In this document: in pieces, positions 7,537 through 13,863 of the stretch
How the letters are laid out: each line of letters begins with the position of its first letter
How positions within the stretch are numbered: the first letter of the stretch is position 1
DNA from: MESE01 sp036675035
GTDB taxonomy: Bacteria > Pseudomonadota > Gammaproteobacteria > Burkholderiales > Burkholderiaceae_D
Assembly: GCA_036675035.1 (NCBI GenBank)
Contig: JAKFFO010000014.1
Span: 1-16,616 of the forward strand
Reading direction: 5' to 3'
DNA: 16,616 bases
Program-made: the position numbers and the translations under genes
The notes under the pieces: generated by a model
Database searches by the model: none
What the model saw: only the letters and a program-made list of their open reading frames with translations
What the model was told of the DNA's origin: nothing

Positions 7537-7587
7537 ATTTCCTGAGCCACTCAGTCATGGCATCATCATTTCATTGCATCAGGAAAT
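7537..7587 (+). repeat. 9-bp inverted repeat masking a ribosome binding site
   Basis: ATTTCCTGA (7537-7545) is perfectly complementary to TCAGGAAAT (7579-7587), which contains the AGGAA Shine-Dalgarno of the small gene starting at 7592. The loop is 33 bases. A competing shorter hairpin can form between TTCATT (7570-7575) and AATGAA (7585-7590). Two alternative structures over one ribosome site are suggestive of translational control but unproven. Confidence 0.35.
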
Positions 7588-7591
7588 GAAA

Positions 7592-7876
7592 ATGATCCGA
7601 ATCCTAGCCGTCCTTGAGCGCCGCGCACGTTATTCAATGGTTGTTATTGCCATCTTGTCCATCATTGCGGCCGTGCTCTACAAAAGCGGCCTGGTGACGA
7701 CCGAGCCGACCTATGACGAACAGGCATGGTATTCCTTCAGTAAGCACGCCGGATTTGTCATTTCGACCAGACATGGCGACGAAGCGGCGTGCCGCGCGGA
7801 AGAACAACTGCCGTCGACCGTCTGCCGCTCCGGAAAATCGCTGACGACGGACAGGCGCATAGATCCATTCAGTTGA
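7592..7876 (+). CDS. small single-span membrane protein, unknown function
   Basis: I do not recognise a family for this 94-residue protein. Residues 1-15 are arginine-rich (MIRILAVLERRARYS), followed by one membrane span (about 16-30, MVVIAILSIIAAVLY) and a soluble tail of about 64 residues. Positive charges before the span predict an N-in orientation, so the tail would be periplasmic; it carries two cysteines (C67, C78) that could pair. The ATG at 7592 is preferred over the one at 7586 because AGGAA (7581-7585) lies six bases upstream of it. A long open frame extends further left but without support. The last eight bases overlap the 3' end of the convergent hydrolase gene. A real gene is likely, given the span and ribosome site, but its role is unknown. 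Confidence 0.6.
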   Translation: MIRILAVLERRARYSMVVIAILSIIAAVLYKSGLVTTEPTYDEQAWYSFSKHAGFVISTRHGDEAACRAEEQLPSTVCRSGKSLTTDRRIDPFS

Positions 7877-8639
7877 ATCCGCCGGTTTTTTCGATGGGAT
7901 GGCGTGCCAGGAACGCTTTCACAGCAGGCAATAATGCCGCTGAAGCCAATAGCGACGTTGCATGACCGGCCCCCGGCAACACCACCAGTTGCTCGACACT
8001 AAGCTCTGTTGCGGCACGCTGAGCCAGCGCATACCGATTATCCCGGTCACCGACAAATAGCAATACCGGTTTATCGATCGACTTCAGATATGGTTGAAAA
8101 CCGCGCCTGTAGCCGGCAGCCGCCGCCAGTGCCGCAAGATCGTTTTGGAGTACGATCGGCCGCGCATCATCAGTGATTTTCTCGCCGATGAAACCTTCGA
8201 GCGCGGCGATGAATGCATCTTGATCCGAGCCGTCCACACCGCTGAAGGTCTCCAGCGCATCTTGATACGGATGGCCGCCGCCGACGATCAGCGATTGCAC
8301 CAGTTCCGGAAAATGTACGGTGATTCCAAATGCGATCCATCCTCCCATCGAATAACCGAACCAATGAGCGCGGTCGATTTGCAGGTCGGTCAGCACCGCC
8401 TTCACATCCGCCATGCGATCTTGCAGGCGATAGGCGTCCGGATCATGCGGCTTGTCGCTTTTTCCATGGCCGCGAAGGTCGATCAGTACCAGGGTATGCG
8501 ATTTTTTCAACGCATCGACATAGCCGCAAAATTTCCACTGCTGGATTTTTGATGTAAAGCCATGCAAGAAAACCAGCGGGGCGCCTTCGCCATGCACTTC
8601 ATAATAGATTTTGATGTCATTATTTTGCGCATAAGGCAT
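7869..8639 (-). CDS. alpha/beta-fold hydrolase
   Basis: This 256-residue protein is a single-domain alpha/beta hydrolase. The N terminus resembles small esterases and lactonases (IYYEVHGEGAPLVFLHGF), with the oxyanion motif HGF at 26-28. The nucleophile is Ser97 in GYSMGG; the acid is Asp198 or Asp200 in FVGDRD; the base is His226 in GAGHATSL. The segment LIDLRGHGKSDKP (52-64) is typical of the family. No signal peptide is seen, so it acts in the cytoplasm. The frame is open 29 codons upstream, but the ATG at 8639 has AAGGAA seven bases before it and begins at the conserved region, so this start is chosen. Substrate cannot be inferred. It is divergent from the 77-residue protein gene across a 77-base gap that holds a palindrome. 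Confidence 0.92.
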   Translation of the reverse strand: MPYAQNNDIKIYYEVHGEGAPLVFLHGFTSKIQQWKFCGYVDALKKSHTLVLIDLRGHGKSDKPHDPDAYRLQDRMADVKAVLTDLQIDRAHWFGYSMGGWIAFGITVHFPELVQSLIVGGGHPYQDALETFSGVDGSDQDAFIAALEGFIGEKITDDARPIVLQNDLAALAAAAGYRRGFQPYLKSIDKPVLLFVGDRDNRYALAQRAATELSVEQLVVLPGAGHATSLLASAALLPAVKAFLARHPIEKTGGFN

Positions 8640-8702
8640 GAATATTTCCTTTTCTGCCGGAACAGGAAAACAAAGATCTTGTCGAAGTGATTCGATCACA
8701 CA

Positions 8703-8716
8703 GGAAAGCGCTTTCC
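8703..8716. promoter_or_regulatory. 14-bp perfect palindrome GGAAAGCGCTTTCC at a ribosome site
   Basis: The palindrome includes most of the Shine-Dalgarno (AGGAAAG, 8702-8708) and ends directly before the ATG at 8717. Its core AAAGCGCTTT resembles operators of LacI-family repressors, which have a central CG step (for example the CcpA cre consensus). As RNA it could fold as five pairs around a GCGC loop. It may be an operator, a translational control hairpin, or chance. Confidence 0.4.
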
Positions 8717-8950
8717 ATGTCAACAACCATTCAGCATAGAAGAATCAATATCGTGACGCTGCAACCTGACGAGTCGATTGCTGACCAGTGCGCTCCCGGC
8801 GATATTGCTCTGGTACCGGATGGCGATGGATGGTGGACCAATTTCGTAGGCGAAAATGGCGAAGTTGACAGTTACGACATGCCGTTCGACAGCTATAACA
8901 AAGCGCTGTGGGCAGCAAAGGCAGCCGCTGAATTTTCAGCCGAAGGCTAG
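8717..8950 (+). CDS. hypothetical small acidic protein
   Basis: I do not recognise a family. The 77-residue product starts MSTTIQHRRINIVTLQPDES and is acidic, with a repeated aromatic and Gly/Asp pattern in the middle (PDGDGWWTNFVGENGEV) and an Ala-rich helical end (ALWAAKAAAEFSAEG). It has two cysteine-free halves apart from one Cys, no membrane span and no signal peptide. The ATG at 8717 has AGGAAAG eight bases upstream, inside a perfect palindrome; the ATG at 8687 has no such site. Coding character is supported by composition and ribosome site only. The stop codon lies in a 10-base palindrome TAGAGCTCTA (8948-8957). Confidence 0.65.
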   Translation: MSTTIQHRRINIVTLQPDESIADQCAPGDIALVPDGDGWWTNFVGENGEVDSYDMPFDSYNKALWAAKAAAEFSAEG

Positions 8951-9012
8951 AGCTCTAACACCATTCCGGTGTCGGTTCCTCATCGGCCGCGTCCATTCTT
9001 TTGACGCGCAGC

Positions 9013-9034
9013 GTCACGATTTCCGGTTCGTGAC
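9013..9034. repeat. 7-bp inverted repeat between convergent genes
   Basis: GTCACGA (9013-9019) and TCGTGAC (9028-9034) pair perfectly around an eight-base loop. The element lies in the 143-base gap between the 77-residue gene (plus) and the end of xerD (minus). There is no T-tract on either side, so it is not a standard intrinsic terminator, but it could mark the 3' end of both transcripts. An overlapping alternative stem GACGC/GCGTC occupies 9003-9015. Confidence 0.35.
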
Positions 9035-9093
9035 AGGCGACATTACCCCTTGCTCCTGCACTTTCTCGCAATATTGTTTGAGTGTGAACACTG

Positions 9094-9999
9094 TCATCCG
9101 CGAGGATGGTGAAGCGCATGCAGCTTTTTCAAGCGCTCGCGCGCGACGTGTGTGTAAATCTGCGTGGTCGAGATATCCGCATGCCCGAGCAGCAGTTGCA
9201 CTACCCGCAAATCGGCACCGTGATTCAACAGATGGGTAGCAAATGCGTGGCGCAAGGTATGCGGCGACAGCGGCGCGTGAATGTCGGCCTTGACCGTATA
9301 TTTTTTGATCAGCGTCCAGAACATTTGCCGCGTCATCGCACCGCCCCGCGCAGTCACGAATAAGGCATCGTCGATCTGCCCGTTAAGGATAACCGGGCGG
9401 CCCTCCTTCAGGTAGCGCTCGATCCATGCCCGCGCCTCTTCGCCAAACGGGACCAGCCGCGTCTTGCTTCCCTTGCCGGTAATGCGCAGCACGCCTTCAT
9501 TCATACCGACTTCTACCGATTTCAACAGCACCAGTTCGGATACGCGCAGGCCGCTCGCATACATCAGCTCCAGCATCGTGCGATCGCGCAGGCCGAGCGG
9601 TGCGTTCACATCGGGCGCGGCGAGCAATGCCTCAACCTGAGCTTCGGACAAGGTCTTCGGAAAGCGCGGCGCTTGCCTGGCTGATTTCAGGCGAAGACAC
9701 GGGTCGGCGGATATCTTGTTCTGGCGCAGCGCCAGCTGGTAAAAGCGCTTCAGTACCGCCAGGCGCCGATTCGCCGAGGTCGCCTTGGTTTCGGCATGGC
9801 GTGCCGCGAAATAAGCGTTCAAATCGTCAGCTTGCGCCGCATACAAAGTCTTGTGCCGGTCGGCCTGCAGCCATGCAGCAAATAGTGTCAGATCGCGTCG
9901 ATAGGCATCCAGCGAATTTTTTGCCAGTCCGTCTTCGAGCCATAACGTGTCACAGAATTCATCGATCGCCATCTGGACCGGTTGCTCGACATGTTGCAT
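9094..9999 (-). CDS. xerD: site-specific tyrosine recombinase XerD
   Basis: XerD acts with XerC at the dif site to resolve chromosome dimers during division, activated by FtsK. The 301-residue protein has the N-terminal SAM-like core-binding domain (about 8-95) and the C-terminal catalytic domain. All catalytic residues are present: Arg152 (SGLRVSEL), Lys176 (TGKGSK), His247 and Arg250 (PHTLRHAFATHLL), His273 (LLGHADISTTQ) and the nucleophile Tyr282 (IYTHV). Length and motif context fit XerD rather than an integrase of a mobile element, and no attachment sites or cargo are seen nearby. Its ATG shares one base with the stop of ogt (TGATG, 10001-9997 on the minus strand), so the two genes are probably translationally coupled. 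Confidence 0.96.
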   Translation of the reverse strand: MQHVEQPVQMAIDEFCDTLWLEDGLAKNSLDAYRRDLTLFAAWLQADRHKTLYAAQADDLNAYFAARHAETKATSANRRLAVLKRFYQLALRQNKISADPCLRLKSARQAPRFPKTLSEAQVEALLAAPDVNAPLGLRDRTMLELMYASGLRVSELVLLKSVEVGMNEGVLRITGKGSKTRLVPFGEEARAWIERYLKEGRPVILNGQIDDALFVTARGGAMTRQMFWTLIKKYTVKADIHAPLSPHTLRHAFATHLLNHGADLRVVQLLLGHADISTTQIYTHVARERLKKLHALHHPRG

Positions 10000-10499
10000 C
10001 AGTATCCTGTAACGCCCTCGTGCGCAAGCAGCCAGCGCTTGACGTTCAGATGGAAACCGGTCTCGTCATCATGATTGGCGAAGCCGCCCAGCCCGCCGGT
10101 CGCGGTCACGCGGTGGCATGGCACCACCAGCGGAAACCAGTTTGCGCCGCAAGCCTGTCCGACCGCGCGCGGTGCCGACTGGATGATTCGCGCCACTTCG
10201 CCATAGGTAAGCACATCGCCGCGAGGAATTTCCGAAATAACCTTCCATACCTTTTGCTGAAAAGGCGTGCCCGCCGATGCCAGCGGCAGGTTAAACCGAT
10301 AATCCGGTTGCACGAGATATTTCTCGACCTGTTTCGCCGCAAGTTCGGCCAGCTTGTCGGTCGGAGATTTTTCGTTGAAATGAGAAGGAAGATAAACCAG
10401 TTCACGCACCTGTCCGGGCTCGGTACGGATCCCGATCGCACCGAACGGAGCGGCCACCACTGCAGAAAAAAATGAATCTCGTCGGTTTTCCATGACCAT
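9999..10499 (-). CDS. ogt: methylated-DNA-protein cysteine methyltransferase
   Basis: This suicide repair protein removes methyl or alkyl groups from O6 of guanine in DNA onto its own cysteine. From the ATG at 10499 the product is 166 residues. The active site reads VVPCHRVTATGGLGGF, with the acceptor Cys in PCHR; upstream are the helix-turn-helix (TYGEVARII) with the arginine finger in APRAVGQACGAN. The residues before the active site read NWFPLVV rather than the usual NP-P-I pattern, a small variation. The start is uncertain: ATGs at 10499 and 10493 and a TTG at 10511 are in frame and none has a clear Shine-Dalgarno. The 5' end abuts the terminator of dctP, so it must have its own promoter, be leaderless, or depend on read-through. 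xerD follows with a one-base overlap. Confidence 0.93.
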   Translation of the reverse strand: MVMENRRDSFFSAVVAAPFGAIGIRTEPGQVRELVYLPSHFNEKSPTDKLAELAAKQVEKYLVQPDYRFNLPLASAGTPFQQKVWKVISEIPRGDVLTYGEVARIIQSAPRAVGQACGANWFPLVVPCHRVTATGGLGGFANHDDETGFHLNVKRWLLAHEGVTGY

Positions 10500-10501
10500 A
10501 G

Positions 10502-10536
10502 GATAAAACAAAAAAGCGCATCTTGCGATACGCTTT
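10502..10536 (-). terminator. intrinsic terminator after dctP
   Basis: On the minus strand, ten consecutive base pairs (one G-U) join 10536-10527 to 10522-10513 around a GCAA tetraloop (10526-10523), followed by a T-rich run TTTTTTGTTTT ending about 10505. This is a strong rho-independent terminator placed 39 bases after the dctP stop codon. It runs directly into the start region of ogt. Confidence 0.88.
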
Positions 10537-10574
10537 CGGAGTATTCAACTCGAGACTCAGCGGTTGAAAAATGG

Positions 10575-11579
10575 CTATCTGATGCCGAGCGACGCTGCTT
10601 CCTGGTTGACTGATTCGATCAGGTCTTTGCCGATACGTTCTTCCATCTCTTTATGCACCGGCAACAGGGCCTTGCGCCATTCTGCCTTTTCCTTGTCACT
10701 CAACTCATGGATCGTCGTTTTTCCGGACGCCTTGACAGCTGCCATTGCCTTGTCGTTTTCTTCCTTGGCAATCGCGTTGGCATATTTGGTTGCCTCTTTC
10801 ATCGCTTTTTCCAGTCCCGAACGGATGTCGGACGGCAATCCCTCCCAGAATTTCTTGTTGACGATGACTGCATAGCCAAGATAACCGTGATTCGAATTGG
10901 TCACGTGCTTTTGCACTTCATGCATTCTTTGGGTGTAGAGATTGGACGGCGGATTTTCAGTGCCGTCGACGACACCCGACTGCAACGCGTCATACACCTC
11001 GGAGAACGCCATGACCTGCGGGTTGGCTCCCAGCGCGCGCATCTGGGTATCCAGCACCTTGGATGCCTGGATCCGCATCTTCAGACCCTTGAAGTCTTCC
11101 GGCTTGCGCAACGGCCGGTTGGCCGACATGACCTTGAAGCCGTTATCCCAGTACGCCAGACCGGTGATCCCCTTCGACGACAGCTTGTCGAACAATTCCT
11201 CGCCGATCGGACCCTCGGTCACGCGATACAGCACTTCCTTGGTCGGGAAAATGAAAGGCAGATCGAATACCTCGAATTCCTTCACGCCCAATGGGCCGAA
11301 CTTGGCCAGCGATGGTGCCAGCATCTGCACCGCGCCAAGTTGCAGCGCTTCCATTTCTTCCTTGTCCTTGTACAGCGTGCTGTTTGGATACACCTCTACC
11401 TTGACACGGCCTTTGGTTGCCTTCTCGGCCAGTTCCTGGAAACGCAACGCTCCCTTTCCTTTCGGCGTATCGTTCGCGACCACATGGCTGAACTTGATGA
11501 CGATCGGCGCTTGGGCATAGGCGTTCACGCTCACCGCAACGGTTGCCGAAAGCATCAGCAGCAATGACTTCAGCTTCAT
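10575..11579 (-). CDS. dctP: TRAP transporter solute-binding protein DctP (C4-dicarboxylate type)
   Basis: DctP proteins are periplasmic receptors that capture dicarboxylates or related organic acids and deliver them to the DctQM membrane complex. The 334-residue protein has a Sec signal peptide (about 1-22, ending NAYA before QAPIVIKFSHV). Family landmarks are the ligand-binding Arg169 in GLKMRIQ, the segment AFSEVYDALQSGVVDGTENP (191-210) and the C-terminal helical region. The ATG at 11579 has AGGAG six bases upstream. A minus-strand promoter with -35 TTGATG and -10 GAAAAT can be read upstream. The gene is divergent from dctS and ends at a strong terminator; no dctQ or dctM follows. Ligand is inferred as a dicarboxylate from the DctSR neighbourhood, not shown. 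The permease may be encoded elsewhere, or this receptor may serve sensing. Confidence 0.94.
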   Translation of the reverse strand: MKLKSLLLMLSATVAVSVNAYAQAPIVIKFSHVVANDTPKGKGALRFQELAEKATKGRVKVEVYPNSTLYKDKEEMEALQLGAVQMLAPSLAKFGPLGVKEFEVFDLPFIFPTKEVLYRVTEGPIGEELFDKLSSKGITGLAYWDNGFKVMSANRPLRKPEDFKGLKMRIQASKVLDTQMRALGANPQVMAFSEVYDALQSGVVDGTENPPSNLYTQRMHEVQKHVTNSNHGYLGYAVIVNKKFWEGLPSDIRSGLEKAMKEATKYANAIAKEENDKAMAAVKASGKTTIHELSDKEKAEWRKALLPVHKEMEERIGKDLIESVNQEAASLGIR

Positions 11580-11608
11580 GAATGACTCCTGAAAAGTGGA
11601 AGGATGCG

Positions 11609-11637
11609 ATTTTCGCCTTATCCCGTATTCTCATCAA
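11609..11637 (-). promoter_or_regulatory. sigma-70 type promoter of dctP
   Basis: On the minus strand TTGATG (11637-11632) is separated by exactly 17 bases from GAAAAT (11614-11609), four of six matches to each consensus box. Transcription would begin near 11602, giving a leader of about 22 bases with the AGGAG ribosome site. Confidence 0.5.
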
Positions 11638-11664
11638 CTCAGGAAGCAGCCGCAAGTGTGGATA

Positions 11665-11680
11665 ACCGCAAAGCGGCGGT
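11665..11680. promoter_or_regulatory. imperfect palindrome, candidate DctR operator
   Basis: ACCGCAAAGCGGCGGT contains the perfect dyad CCGC-AAA-GCGG (11666-11676). Its centre lies about 69 bases upstream of the inferred dctP start site and 47 bases before the dctS ATG, a position suited to an activator of dctP. Assignment to DctR rests on position only. Confidence 0.3.
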
Positions 11681-11704
11681 CACCGTTATTGCGCCCAAAT
11701 CCGC

Positions 11705-11710
11705 TACACT
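11705..11710 (+). promoter_or_regulatory. putative -10 box of dctS
   Basis: TACACT lies eight bases before the chosen ATG at 11718, so transcription would begin at or next to the start codon (leaderless). No convincing -35 box is present. The surrounding ten bases CGCTACACTG recur at 13786-13795 upstream of dctR. Confidence 0.35.
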
Positions 11711-11717
11711 GGCGTCC

Positions 11718-13757
11718 ATGAAAGCGCCTTGGCCCACCCTTGTTCTAAGCCGGTTTCCAGGCCGTAAACCGGCATGGCGATGGCTGCTGCCGGTATTGCT
11801 TATCTTGTTGTTTTTATCAACACTCATCTGGCTGCCCTGGCAAGTCCAGCGAATAGAAGCGAATGAACGGCAGGAACAACTGATCGCCGACACCCTGTGG
11901 GTGGAACAGACGATTCGTTTCCAGCTGAGTCGCACCGAAGAAAATCTGCGCTTCGTCGCCGCCGAAATTACCTCGGGCTATCTTTCCGGCGAGCGCCTGC
12001 GTAATCGACTGGCTACCCATATCCGCAATAATCGGGAAGTCCAGCGCATTGTCTGGCTCGATGCCAATGGCAAGTCGCTGGTGTCGACCGGCGCGGATTC
12101 GATCTCGCTGGATGATTTTTCGCCCGCTTCCCGCGAAGCCTCGGCCGAGGCCCGCCTCAGAAAAATCCCGCAGTACAGCCACCCTTCCAGATCACCGTCT
12201 TCCAGCGGACCGATGACGATGGACTATCATGTTCCGCTCTTTTCGAATGGCTCGTACGTCGGCAGCCTGATTGCCAGCTATCAGACATCGAGCATTCTGG
12301 ACCAGATGGTGCCTTGGTGGTTTGCCCAGGACAATGAGATCATCCTGGCCGACAGCGATGACGGCATCATCGAAAAACGGGCAGCGGGAGGACCGGGGCG
12401 CGGCGTCTATACCCATCGAAGGGCGCTCGATTTGCAGGGCGTAAATCTCACGCTCCACACCGACAGCGTCAAGAGTGCGCCGACTCTTTTTCCGAATCTG
12501 CTGGTCGGTTCGGTCATTGCGCTGTCCGTCGGCCTGCTGTGGAGCCTCGGCGCTTTATGGCGTGACATTAATCGGCGCATGGCGGCCGAGGGCGCGTTGC
12601 GCGAGCAAGTGCTGTTTCGTACCGCGATGGAAAATTCGCTGTTGACCGGCCTTCGGGCACGCGACTTGGAGGGACGGGTAACCTACGTGAATCCTGCGTT
12701 CTGCCGCATGGTAGGACGCTCGGCGGATGAACTGGTCGGCAAGGCTCCGCCGATGCCTTACTGGGCACCGGAAGCGATGGATGAATACCAGGGAAGGCTG
12801 TCGCAGGTACTGGCGGGCAAGGTTACGCCCCAGTTTGAAACGGTTTTCCAGCGCGCCAGCGGTGAACGATTTCCGGCATTGATTTTCGAATCGCCGCTGC
12901 TGGACGCAACAGGGAAGCAAACCGGATGGATGGGATCGATTCTGGACATTTCAGATCGGAAGGAAGCCGAGGATCTGAGCCGTCGCCAGCAGGAAAAACT
13001 GCAAGCCAGTGCCCGTCTGGCCAGCATGGGCGAAATTGCAAGTACGCTTGCCCATGAACTGAACCAGCCGCTCGCGGCAATTTCAAGTTACACCACCGGT
13101 GCGCTGAACCTGATCGAGAACAGTGTCGCCCAATCCCGCTCCATCGATCCGGCACTTCTGAAACCCGCATTGGAAAAAGCCAGCGTGCAGGCGCAGCGCG
13201 CCGGCCATGTTATTCGCAGCGTACATGCCTTCGTGAAAAAGCGTGAAGCGTCGCGCGAAGTCGTCACCATTCAAGCGCTGCTGAACAATGTCATGCCGCT
13301 GGTGGAACTGCAGGCACGCCAGTTTTTCGTATCGATTCAGACCAGCGTGGTCCGGGGGCTGCCGCCGGTTCTGGGCGACGGTGTGCTGATAGAGCAAGTG
13401 CTGCTGAACCTGACGCGCAATGGGATCGAGGCCATGCAAAGCATCGCGCCCGAGCGCCGTGCACTACGCATCGTTGCAGAGCTCGATACGTCTACGGATA
13501 CTCCGAATGTCGTAGTGTCGGTGATCGATCGCGGCCACGGCATTCCGGATGAAGTCGCAGAACGCCTGTTTTCGCCTTTCTTTTCCACCAAGGCGGAGGG
13601 AATGGGGATGGGGCTCAATATTTGCCGTACCGCGGTAGAGTTCCATGGCGGAACGCTTACTCATGCGCATAACCCGCATGGGGGAACGATTTTCCGGTTT
13701 ACACTCCCCGCATTGACAAAAGATGCCAAGAATTCGAAGATCGTCAATGCAGTTTAA
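11718..13757 (+). CDS. dctS: sensor histidine kinase DctS (C4-dicarboxylate sensing)
   Basis: This inner-membrane kinase resembles DctS of Rhodobacter capsulatus, which senses C4-dicarboxylates and phosphorylates DctR. From the ATG at 11718 it is 679 residues. Domains in order: membrane span 1 (about 21-40), a periplasmic sensing region of about 215 residues, span 2 (about 257-280), a PAS domain with PAC (about 297-412), HisKA with the phospho-acceptor His446 in STLAHELNQPLAAISSY, and HATPase (about 557-664) with N-box LLNLTRNGIEAM, G1 DRGHGIPDE and G2 GMGMGLNICR. The frame opens at 11604, with a GTG at 11658; the ATG at 11718 gives a family-typical length and a short cytoplasmic N terminus, but no Shine-Dalgarno supports it. 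dctR lies 106 bases downstream and dctP is divergent upstream, the same arrangement as the Rhodobacter regulators. Confidence 0.92.
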   Translation: MKAPWPTLVLSRFPGRKPAWRWLLPVLLILLFLSTLIWLPWQVQRIEANERQEQLIADTLWVEQTIRFQLSRTEENLRFVAAEITSGYLSGERLRNRLATHIRNNREVQRIVWLDANGKSLVSTGADSISLDDFSPASREASAEARLRKIPQYSHPSRSPSSSGPMTMDYHVPLFSNGSYVGSLIASYQTSSILDQMVPWWFAQDNEIILADSDDGIIEKRAAGGPGRGVYTHRRALDLQGVNLTLHTDSVKSAPTLFPNLLVGSVIALSVGLLWSLGALWRDINRRMAAEGALREQVLFRTAMENSLLTGLRARDLEGRVTYVNPAFCRMVGRSADELVGKAPPMPYWAPEAMDEYQGRLSQVLAGKVTPQFETVFQRASGERFPALIFESPLLDATGKQTGWMGSILDISDRKEAEDLSRRQQEKLQASARLASMGEIASTLAHELNQPLAAISSYTTGALNLIENSVAQSRSIDPALLKPALEKASVQAQRAGHVIRSVHAFVKKREASREVVTIQALLNNVMPLVELQARQFFVSIQTSVVRGLPPVLGDGVLIEQVLLNLTRNGIEAMQSIAPERRALRIVAELDTSTDTPNVVVSVIDRGHGIPDEVAERLFSPFFSTKAEGMGMGLNICRTAVEFHGGTLTHAHNPHGGTIFRFTLPALTKDAKNSKIVNAV

Positions 13758-13785
13758 GCATTTCCGGCGTTCATCATTTGTTTTT

Positions 13786-13795
13786 CGCTACACTG
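13786..13795 (+). promoter_or_regulatory. possible promoter element upstream of dctR
   Basis: CGCTACACTG, containing a TACACT -10-like box, repeats the ten bases found just before dctS (11702-11711). It lies about 70 bases upstream of the dctR start in the dctS-dctR gap, so dctR may have its own promoter. The -35 region is weak. Confidence 0.25.
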
Positions 13796-13863
13796 CTCAT
13801 CTTTCGTCCGACTCACAGACAGTGATCGGCGCTATGAATCTGGACAATCTTGCGGGAGAATGA

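Noticed and set aside
9094..9999. Tyrosine recombinase as a sign of an integrated element
   Set aside because: Residues and length fit the housekeeping XerD, it is coupled to ogt, and no attachment repeats, cargo or phage genes are nearby.
9600..10475. 291-codon open frame on the plus strand
   Set aside because: It lies antisense across xerD and ogt, both secure by catalytic residues, and its product is Arg/His/Pro-rich without any motif, as expected from the opposite strand of GC-rich coding DNA.
10653..11567. 304-codon open frame on the plus strand
   Set aside because: It is antisense to dctP, which has a signal peptide, ribosome site, promoter and terminator; the product shows His/Leu/Arg-rich shadow composition.
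11604..11717. N-terminal extension of DctS from an ATG at 11604
   Set aside because: The extra 38 residues overlap the dctP promoter region, look unlike a kinase N terminus and lack a ribosome site; the ATG at 11718 fits the family better.
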